A DNA stretch of 64,000 nucleotides, taken from NCBI RefSeq assembly GCF_010731615.1, contig NZ_AP022618.1, positions 186,001-250,000 of the forward strand, in the 5' to 3' direction. This document shows, piece by piece, positions 54,842 to 62,130 of the stretch; position 1 is the stretch's first letter; the number at the start of each line of letters is the position of its first letter. The position numbers and the translations under genes were made by a program. Origin of the DNA: Mycolicibacterium insubricum (GTDB lineage Bacteria > Actinomycetota > Actinomycetes > Mycobacteriales > Mycobacteriaceae). Under the pieces are notes generated by a model that saw only the letters and a list, made by a program, of their open reading frames with translations, searched no databases and had not been told where the DNA came from.

Positions 54842-56505
54842 GCGTCTTTCCTCACTCTCGAGGCTGCGCGCTTAGGCGGTACTTTCCCGACGCCCACGTC
54901 CAGGATGTCGGCTTTGACGTCAGACCGCGTTGGCAGGGCGCCTGCGCTTTTTCGGCCCTGGGTTACCTTGGCCTTGCGGCCCTGGGCAACCTTGGCCACA
55001 TTCGAGCCGTTTTGGGCGTGTTCGGTTGGGTGGTGCTCAGTTCGTGCGGTTGTCGGGGTCGTTACATAATCACCCATGTCGACCTTGGACAGTGCGCGCA
55101 CGAACTGGGTGGCGAAACCGGGGTACATGGTGCCGTTGTATCCGTCATTCGTGAGGTACCAGCTCTTGCAACCCGAATTCCAAGTCGTACTTCCCAACCG
55201 CTGCTGTACCTCGCCGTGGTAATTATTTTGCCGATCTTCGCGGACCTCGAGCGTACTGAGATCATTCGCGATGATCGCGCCGATGGCTTTGACGATGTAG
55301 TTGATCTCGGCCTCCATGTACACGAGGGCCGAGTTATGGCCGGGCCCTGAATTCGGACCGAAGGTGAAGAACAGATTGGGATAGCCCGCAACGGTGACGC
55401 TCCGGTACGCATAGGCGCCCTGGGACCACTCGTCGGAGAGCTCACGACCAGCTGCGCAGATGGGAAAAGGCGTGCCGGCCTTGCATACATCGAAGCCGGT
55501 GGCAAAGACGATGCAGTCCACTTCGTGTTCGATGCCATCTGCGGTCCGTATGCCATTCGGCGACAGGGTCGCGATCGGCCATGAGATGAGCTTGCAGTTG
55601 TCGCGTTGAAGAGCGGGGTAGTAATCGCTGCTCATCAGCATCCGTTTGCAGCCGGCGCGGAAGTTCGGCGTCAGCTGGCGCCTGAGCCAAGTATCCGATA
55701 CCTGCCTCCGTAAATTCGCCTTCGCCACCAGCTGGATGCCGGTGGTGACCGGGGTATCCCAGACCATGCCGACGGCCATGAGCTCGTGCACCCAGAACCA
55801 CGCCTGCCGTGCGGCTTTCTGCACGAGAGGCGCTCGACGAAACGCCGTGCGCGCCCACTGCGGATGGGAGAAGTCGGGCCGAGGGAGGACCCAGCCGGGG
55901 GTGCGTTGGAAGACCTTCACCGACCGCGCAGTCTTCACCAGTTCGGGAATGATCTGAACAGCGCTGGCTCCGGTGCCGATCACGGCGACACGTTTGTCGC
56001 TCATGTCGTAGTCGTGATCCCAACGCGCACTGTGGATCTTGTGACCATCGAAGGTGTCCAGTCCGCGGATGTCCGGCAGGCTCGCATTCGCCAGCGGCCC
56101 ACTGGCCATCACTGCGGTGCGCGCCGTGAACTGCGAGCCGTCAGCTGTCTGCGCCGTCCACAGTGCGCTTTCCTCGTCGAACTCCAGACCGGTGACGTTC
56201 ACTCCGAACCGGATGAAACGCGACAGCGAGTACTTGTCCACCATCGTCTTGATGTAGCCGAGGATCTCGGCGCTGCCCGAATACGCGCGGGACCAGTCCG
56301 GATTTTGCTCGAACCCGTAGGAATAGAGCAGCGACGGGATGTCGCACGCCGCGCCGGGATAGGTGTTGTCCCGCCAGGTACCACCCACCTCGTCGGCACG
56401 TTCAAGGACAACGAAATCGTCGATACCCTGTTGTAGCAACCGGATTGCGGTTCCCAGGCCGGCGAAACCCGCACCGACGATCAAGACGGTCGTGGTGTCG
56501 CTCAT
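54838..56505 (-). CDS. Baeyer-Villiger monooxygenase 3
   Basis: 555 residues from ATG 56505. FAD motif LIVGAGFAGLGTAIRLL, fingerprint FDGHKIHSARWDHD, NADPH motif AVIGTGASAVQII. After the BVMO fold ends (near ATQFVRALSKVDMGDYV) comes a ~65-residue basic tail with a repeat (VAQGRKAK, VTQGRKSA) and a Lys/Arg-rich end. Its ATG overlaps the stop of the ferritin-like gene (ATGA). First of the three BVMOs in transcription order. Confidence 0.9.
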   Translation of the reverse strand: MSDTTTVLIVGAGFAGLGTAIRLLQQGIDDFVVLERADEVGGTWRDNTYPGAACDIPSLLYSYGFEQNPDWSRAYSGSAEILGYIKTMVDKYSLSRFIRFGVNVTGLEFDEESALWTAQTADGSQFTARTAVMASGPLANASLPDIRGLDTFDGHKIHSARWDHDYDMSDKRVAVIGTGASAVQIIPELVKTARSVKVFQRTPGWVLPRPDFSHPQWARTAFRRAPLVQKAARQAWFWVHELMAVGMVWDTPVTTGIQLVAKANLRRQVSDTWLRRQLTPNFRAGCKRMLMSSDYYPALQRDNCKLISWPIATLSPNGIRTADGIEHEVDCIVFATGFDVCKAGTPFPICAAGRELSDEWSQGAYAYRSVTVAGYPNLFFTFGPNSGPGHNSALVYMEAEINYIVKAIGAIIANDLSTLEVREDRQNNYHGEVQQRLGSTTWNSGCKSWYLTNDGYNGTMYPGFATQFVRALSKVDMGDYVTTPTTARTEHHPTEHAQNGSNVAKVAQGRKAKVTQGRKSAGALPTRSDVKADILDVGVGKVPPKRAASRVRKDA

Positions 56506-57425
56506 CTGGCCACCGGTTCGTAGGTCAGCTCTTCTGTCCACGTCGGTGACTTACCGAGCACCTCGGTGGGGAAGTGGTCGATCGCGGTACCCAGCCGCTG
56601 CGAAATGAAATGCAATGGCTGAGAACGCTTGATGCTGGCGGACATGTGAGCCTTCAAGATGTGGTAGCCCGGAACGCGGCGCGTGAACTCACTACGATCT
56701 CCGACGTTCTCGTACCGCATCACCGCGTTGTAGAGCTTCTCCTCCGACAATCCCATGGCGTTGAGATTGGTCAACATCCTGGTGAGCAACGGCACGTAGA
56801 GGACGCCGCCGAGAAGGATTCTCGGGTCGATGAGCGCCCCCATCGTCTGAGTCGCATGAATGCGCATGGGGCTGGCGCCGAGGTCGTTCAGAACCTGGAA
56901 TCCCACTGCCAAGTGCCGCGATTCGTCGTTGTTGACCTTGTTGAAGACCTCGGCGCAGAGCGGATCCTGCACCTCGTCGAGAAGGAACTTGAGCAATGCT
57001 CCGTCGAGCGCAGTCTCCAAGGCTGGGATCGCCGCTCCGATCACCGTCAGCGGGAGGGCCTCGGCGTATCGGTCGATCCACTCGATGACCAGTCGAATAT
57101 TCTTGTTCGGCACCGGGATTTCCCCTTCCTCGAGCATCCCCCACCGCTGCATGAGCGCCAGCTCCGCGTTGGCGTGCCGCTGCTCCTCGGCATGGAAATA
57201 CCGGTAGATGTCACCTAGAGCCTCGAACGGCGCTTTCGGCGCCATGGCGGCGAACGCGCGTGCACCGACGTGTTCTATCCACACCACGTCAGCCATGAAC
57301 TGCTTCAGTTCGGGCCGCTGCTCATCAGTGATTTTATCGGCGCCCGGCGCATCCCAATCGATGTCGGCCAGCGCCCACTGCCGATTCTTGATCGTCTCGA
57401 GCATATCGCTGTATTTGAATGCCAT
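56502..57425 (-). CDS. Ferritin-like diiron protein of unknown reaction
   Basis: 307 residues from ATG 57425, AAGGAG six bases upstream. The four-helix diiron pattern E / ExxH / E / ExxH is visible: WIEHVGARAF, HAEEQRHANAEL, PALETALDGALL, NNDESRHLAVG. Members of this ferritin-like group are oxygen-activating or metal-storing; the family here is not one I can name. Being first in the BVMO - BVMO - esterase run suggests an oxidative step on the same substrate. Only 31 bp after the SDR gene upstream. Confidence 0.75.
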   Translation of the reverse strand: MAFKYSDMLETIKNRQWALADIDWDAPGADKITDEQRPELKQFMADVVWIEHVGARAFAAMAPKAPFEALGDIYRYFHAEEQRHANAELALMQRWGMLEEGEIPVPNKNIRLVIEWIDRYAEALPLTVIGAAIPALETALDGALLKFLLDEVQDPLCAEVFNKVNNDESRHLAVGFQVLNDLGASPMRIHATQTMGALIDPRILLGGVLYVPLLTRMLTNLNAMGLSEEKLYNAVMRYENVGDRSEFTRRVPGYHILKAHMSASIKRSQPLHFISQRLGTAIDHFPTEVLGKSPTWTEELTYEPVAR

Positions 57426-57456
57426 TGGAGTCTCCTTTGTCTTTGTCTGGAATGAC

Positions 57457-58293
57457 TTAGCGCGCGATTCGCTCAACCAAACCGAGCGCACGGGTATACG
57501 TGGCAGGCACTGCCCGCTTAAATAACCAGAGAATCTTCGCGTCGACTTGGGGTAGGACGTGCAACTGACCGCGATCGTTCGCGTCCAACGTTTTGCGCGC
57601 CACCGATTCCGCCGACACGCCGGTCCACTTCATCAAATTCGTTGCCAGCTTGGCGGCCGACTCCTCAATACCAGGGTTATCGACGATGTTGGTCTTGACA
57701 AATGTCGGGCACAGTACAGTCACCGCCACACCAGTACCACTCAGCTCGGCCGCCAAAGTCTCGGATAGCGAGAGCACTCCGGCCTTGCTGACGTTGTAGG
57801 CAGCCATCCGAGGCGCCGCTCCGAAACTTGCAGCCGACGCGACGTTGATAATTCCGCCGCTGCCCCTCGCGCGAAGCCGCGGTACGAAGATCTCGCAGCC
57901 GTAGATCACTCCCCACAAGTTGATTGAGAGCGTCGTCTCCCAGTCGCGTTTAGCCGTCGCGCCGATGACATTGCCACCGACTCCGATGCCCGCGTTGTTG
58001 ATCACCAGGCTGGGCGACTCCCCAAACCACTCTTCAGCGCTGTGGGCGAGTTCGCGGACCTGTTCTTCATCGGAGACATCGCACACGATGTCGAGGCCAT
58101 CACCGCCCGCTTGGACGACGAGACCGACCGTCTCCTTGGCACGCACGGGATCGATGTCGGCGCATACCACCCGCCCGCCTCTGCGGGCGAGCTCTACCGC
58201 AAAAGCGCGACCAATTCCACTGCCAGCCCCTGTAACAACCGCGTTCGCGCGGTCACTTCTGCGAGGCGACTTGCCCCACCACAAGAAATCCAT
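57457..58293 (-). CDS. Short-chain dehydrogenase/reductase
   Basis: 278 residues from ATG 58293 (MDFLWWGKSPRRSDRA); an ATG at 58323 is an alternative. SDR motifs: AVVTGAGSGIGRAFAVEL, VINNAGIGVGG, Ser in NVASAASFGAAP, YNVSKAG. CADIDP after beta-2 suggests NAD. It probably oxidises a sterol- or terpenoid-like hydroxyl. It heads the leftward SDR - ferritin-like - BVMO 3 - BVMO 2 - esterase - BVMO 1 run. Divergent from a TetR gene. Confidence 0.88.
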   Translation of the reverse strand: MDFLWWGKSPRRSDRANAVVTGAGSGIGRAFAVELARRGGRVVCADIDPVRAKETVGLVVQAGGDGLDIVCDVSDEEQVRELAHSAEEWFGESPSLVINNAGIGVGGNVIGATAKRDWETTLSINLWGVIYGCEIFVPRLRARGSGGIINVASAASFGAAPRMAAYNVSKAGVLSLSETLAAELSGTGVAVTVLCPTFVKTNIVDNPGIEESAAKLATNLMKWTGVSAESVARKTLDANDRGQLHVLPQVDAKILWLFKRAVPATYTRALGLVERIAR

Positions 58294-58433
58294 CAGTACC
58301 GAGTCCTTGGCAGATCGGAGCATGCTGATCCGGTGAACCAAGCCAATCTGCTGCCGCTTGGTGGCAGTGAACACAATTGTGGTCGCATGCCACCAGTTTG
58401 GCGGGGGTGCTATGTCTTTGTCAAGATGTATGC

Positions 58434-59075
58434 GTGCGGACAAAGGCAGCAAGGTGGGGCGGGCGTACAGGCGCCGAACGACGGGCTGACCGGAGGCAGC
58501 GCCTAGTCGCCGCCGCAACAGATATCTGGACGGAAAGCGGATGGGCAGCGGTTACCATGCGTGGGGTCTGCTCCAGAGCCGCGCTGAACGACCGCTATTA
58601 CTATGAGGAGTTCAAGACCCGCGATGAGTTGCTCGTAGCAGCGTGGGACGGTGTCCGAAACCAGATGCTCGGCGAGGTTTCAGCAACGTTTGCCGAACGC
58701 GTCGGTCAACCACCTGTCGAGACCATTCGCGCCGCGATCTCGATCGTCGTCCTCCGCATTTCGCAAGATGCCGGCCGAGCCCAGATTCTGCTGACGCAAC
58801 ACGTCGGCAGTTCAACATTGCAAGATCGTCGTGCGGTGGCCTTGCAGGAAGCCACCCAGCTCGTCATGGCCGCCAGCAAGCCGCATCTGAAGCCTGACGC
58901 AGACGAAATGGCCTTGCGCATGGACACGTTTGTAGCGGTCGGCGGCTTCGTCGAACTGATCAGCGCCTGGCACGCAGGACTACTCGTCGACGTAAGTCAA
59001 GTCGACATCGTCGAACATACGAGCAGACTTGCTGAAACACTGGCTCGCCGCTACGTGGTTGATACGTCTCGCTAG
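58434..59075 (+). CDS. TetR-family regulator divergent from the SDR-BVMO operon
   Basis: About 213 residues if GTG 58434 is the start; the frame is open further upstream, so the start is uncertain. HTH: RRQRLVAAATDIWTESGWAAV, RAALNDRYYYEEFKTRDELL. The ligand domain is generic. Its position, with a 140-bp gap to the SDR gene, makes it the likely regulator of the BVMO operon. Confidence 0.8.
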   Translation: MRTKAARWGGRTGAERRADRRQRLVAAATDIWTESGWAAVTMRGVCSRAALNDRYYYEEFKTRDELLVAAWDGVRNQMLGEVSATFAERVGQPPVETIRAAISIVVLRISQDAGRAQILLTQHVGSSTLQDRRAVALQEATQLVMAASKPHLKPDADEMALRMDTFVAVGGFVELISAWHAGLLVDVSQVDIVEHTSRLAETLARRYVVDTSR

Positions 59076-59222
59076 CTGGTACTCGGGATGCAATTTCCCG
59101 GTGGCGAAGGCTGCATTGGCCGCAGGGGGCGTGACACACCGTTGACTTACCTTAGAAACGGTGGAAGGTCCGTCTCGTCGACCTGCCAAGCCGACGCTCC
59201 TGCTGTCGAATGGCGGCTTCAC

Positions 59223-60401
59223 TCAGAGGCCAATCTGCTTGGCGATGATCTCCTTCATGATTTCGGTGGTGCCGCCCCCGATACCCAGGATGCGCGAATC
59301 GCGATAGTGCCGTTCGACCTCGGTCTCGCGCAGATAGCCCATGCCACCGTAGAGCTGCACGGCGGTGTCGACGGCAAGCGCACAGGCTTCCACGGCCTGG
59401 TTCTTCGCCATCGAGACCATCCGCACGTCGGTGTCACCCGCGATGATGCGGTCCACGGCGGCGCGGGTATAGGTACGGGCAACGTCTACGGCCGTGGCCA
59501 TGTCGACGATCTTGTGCCGCACCACCTGTCGGGTGGATAGCGGTCGACCGAAGGTTTCGCGCTGCTTGACCCACTCCAGCGTCAGGTCGAGGCAGCGCTG
59601 GGCCGTGGCGTAGCACTGGACGGCGATGAAAGCACGTTCGACTTGGAACTGTTGCATGATCTGCAGGAATCCGCTGCCTTCGGGGCCAACCAGATTGACC
59701 ACCGGCACGCGCACGTCGCTGAATCCGAGTTCAGCGGTGTCGGAGCACAGCCAGCCCATCTTCTTCAGTGTCCGCGAGACCGCGAAACCCGCGGCGCCAC
59801 GCTCCACCACGAGCAGTGAAATCCCCGACGGGCCCGGGCCGCCGGTACGCACGGCGGTGGTCACGAAATCGGCGCGGACACCCGAGGTGATGAACAGCTT
59901 CGCACCGTTGACCACGTAATGGTCGCCGTCGCGCCGTGCGGTAGTACGGATGCCGGCGACGTCAGAACCGGTGTCGGGTTCGGTGATGCCGAGGCTGCCG
60001 ATCTTCTCCCCGGCCAGGGTCGGCACCACGAAGCTGCGGATCTGCTCGGGATCGCCCTGCGCGGCCATATGGGGCACTGCGATGTGATGCGTAAGTAGGC
60101 TGGCCAGCAAGCCCGAGGAGCCGCCGGCCTCCATCACGGCCTCGGTGAGCAGCACCAGGTCGCGCAGGTCACCGCCGGAGCCACCGATCTCTTCCGCGAA
60201 CCCGATGCCCAGCAACCCCGCTGCGGCTGCGCGGCGGTGGAGTTCTCTAGGGAGTTCTCCGGCGTCCTCCCAGTCTTGCAGGTGAGGAACGATCTCCTTC
60301 TGGGTGAACGACATGGCGAGGTTGCGCAACGAGATGCGCTCGGGCGTCATCCACGGGTCGGCTGCGGCCGCCTCCGCTTCCCGCTGATCCGGCTGTTTCA
60401 T
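59223..60401 (-). CDS. Acyl-CoA dehydrogenase, FadE13-like
   Basis: 392 residues from ATG 60401 with AGGAG eight bases upstream. LGITEPDTGSDVAG, VVNGAKLFITSGVRAD, and VQLYGGMGYLRETEV are the ACAD motifs. The terminal Glu position reads Gly (GGGTTEIM) and VERAFIAVQ carries Glu at the isovaleryl-type catalytic site. It is divergent from the carboxylase genes, just as a FadE13-like gene accompanies accD2/accA2 in M. tuberculosis. It likely makes the alpha,beta-unsaturated acyl-CoA that the carboxylase acts on. Confidence 0.9.
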   Translation of the reverse strand: MKQPDQREAEAAAADPWMTPERISLRNLAMSFTQKEIVPHLQDWEDAGELPRELHRRAAAAGLLGIGFAEEIGGSGGDLRDLVLLTEAVMEAGGSSGLLASLLTHHIAVPHMAAQGDPEQIRSFVVPTLAGEKIGSLGITEPDTGSDVAGIRTTARRDGDHYVVNGAKLFITSGVRADFVTTAVRTGGPGPSGISLLVVERGAAGFAVSRTLKKMGWLCSDTAELGFSDVRVPVVNLVGPEGSGFLQIMQQFQVERAFIAVQCYATAQRCLDLTLEWVKQRETFGRPLSTRQVVRHKIVDMATAVDVARTYTRAAVDRIIAGDTDVRMVSMAKNQAVEACALAVDTAVQLYGGMGYLRETEVERHYRDSRILGIGGGTTEIMKEIIAKQIGL

Positions 60402-60510
60402 GTGAGTTGCTCCTGCTGTGATCACTCGGGGACGGCACGATTGCCACGTCGACCCCATTGTCGTCGAATGTTAATGACCGATAACGTAGCGTGTCAGGAG
60501 ATCGACGTTG

Positions 60511-62130
60511 ATGTCACCTGGAGGAAAGTTGATTGACGTCCTGCCCGACCGGGTCGACACCCGCGCGCCGGTATACCTCGAGAATCGCGAGGGACTCATC
60601 GCGCAGCTCCATGCGCTCGCCGAACAGCTGGCGTTGGCCAACGGTGGCGGCGGCGAGAAGTACGTCGCCCGGCACCGTAGCCGCGGCAAGATGCTGGCTC
60701 GGGAGCGCGTCGAGCTGCTCATCGACCCCGACACGGCCTTCCTGGAACTCTGTCCGTTCGCGGCGTGGGGCACGAAGTTTCCGGTGGGCGGCAGCGTTGT
60801 GGTCGGCATCGGCATCGTCGAAGGCGTCGAGTCGATGATCATCGCGCACGACCCGACCGTGCGCGGCGGAGCCTCGAACCCCTACACCTTCCGAAAAGTG
60901 TTCCGGGGCATGGCAGTCGCCCGCGAGAACCGGCTGCCCATCATCAACGTCGTCGAGTCGGGCGGGGCGGACCTGCCCACGCAGGCCGAGATCTTCGTGC
61001 CCGGGGGCCAGCTATTCAACGACCTCACCCAGCACAGCGCGCAGGGCCTGCCGACACTGGCGCTGGTATTCGGTAACTCGACGGCAGGCGGCGCGTACAT
61101 CCCCGGCATGTGTGATTACGTGGTGATGGTCCGCAACCGGTCCAAGGTCTTCCTCGGTGGTCCGCCGCTGGTGAAGATGGCGACCGGCGAAGTGTCCGAC
61201 GACGAGTCGCTCGGCGGCGCCGACATGCACGCCCGCACCTCCGGGCTGGCCGACTACATGGCCGAGGACGAGCAGGACGCCATCCGGATCGGGCGGCGCA
61301 TCATGGCCAGACTGAACTGGCGCAAGCTCGGGCCCGGCCCGACACAGCCACCGACCCCCCCGCTGCGAGACCCCGACCAACTCCTCGGGATCGCTTCGGT
61401 GGACCCGAAGGTTCCCTTCGACCCACGTGATGTCATCGCCCGAATCGTGGACGGGTCCGCCTTCGACGAGTTCAAGCCGCTATACGGCACCTCGCTGGTC
61501 ACCGGTTGGGCCTCGATCCACGGATACCCGGTAGGGATCCTTGCCAACGCGCGCGGAATCCTGTTCAGCGAGGAGGCGGAGAAGGCCGCCCAGTTTATTC
61601 AGCTGGCGAACCAGATCGACACGCCACTGGTGTTTCTGCAGAACACCACCGGCTACATGGTCGGCGCGGAGTACGAGCAGGGTGGCATCATCAAGGACGG
61701 CGCGAAGATGATCAACGCCGTCTCCAACAGCGCTGTCCCACACCTGACGATCGTGATGGGCGCGTCCTACGGTGCGGGCAATTACGGGATGTGCGGGCGG
61801 TCCTACTCTCCCCGCTTCCTGTTCACCTGGCCCAACTCGCGTTCGGCCGTCATGGGCCCGGCCCAGCTCGCGGGCGTGCTGTCGATCGTGGCCCGCGAGT
61901 CGGCCGCCGACCGGGGGCTCCCGTTCGACGAGGAGGCCGACGCCCAGATGCGCGCTGCCGTCGAGGGCCAGATCGAGCGTGAGTCGTTGGCGCTGGCCAA
62001 CAGCGGCAGGCTCTACGACGACGGGATCATCGACCCGCGCGACACCCGTACCGTTCTCGGGTTCTGCCTTTCCGTGGTCCACAACAGCGAGATCCGTGGC
62101 CAGCGTGGCTACGGCGTGTTCCGGATGTGA
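60511..62130 (+). CDS. Acyl-CoA carboxylase beta subunit (carboxyltransferase), AccD2-like
   Basis: 539 residues from ATG 60511 (CAGGAG ten bases upstream). Two crotonase-like halves are seen: GASNPYTFRKVFRGMAVAREN, GNSTAGGAYIPGMCDYVVM, then FLQNTTGYMVGAEYEQGG and GASYGAGNYGMCGR. This is the methylcrotonyl/geranyl-CoA carboxylase type rather than the propionyl type. It transfers CO2 from carboxybiotin to an enoyl-CoA gamma position. It overlaps the next gene's start, so the subunits are coupled. Confidence 0.92.
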   Translation: MSPGGKLIDVLPDRVDTRAPVYLENREGLIAQLHALAEQLALANGGGGEKYVARHRSRGKMLARERVELLIDPDTAFLELCPFAAWGTKFPVGGSVVVGIGIVEGVESMIIAHDPTVRGGASNPYTFRKVFRGMAVARENRLPIINVVESGGADLPTQAEIFVPGGQLFNDLTQHSAQGLPTLALVFGNSTAGGAYIPGMCDYVVMVRNRSKVFLGGPPLVKMATGEVSDDESLGGADMHARTSGLADYMAEDEQDAIRIGRRIMARLNWRKLGPGPTQPPTPPLRDPDQLLGIASVDPKVPFDPRDVIARIVDGSAFDEFKPLYGTSLVTGWASIHGYPVGILANARGILFSEEAEKAAQFIQLANQIDTPLVFLQNTTGYMVGAEYEQGGIIKDGAKMINAVSNSAVPHLTIVMGASYGAGNYGMCGRSYSPRFLFTWPNSRSAVMGPAQLAGVLSIVARESAADRGLPFDEEADAQMRAAVEGQIERESLALANSGRLYDDGIIDPRDTRTVLGFCLSVVHNSEIRGQRGYGVFRM

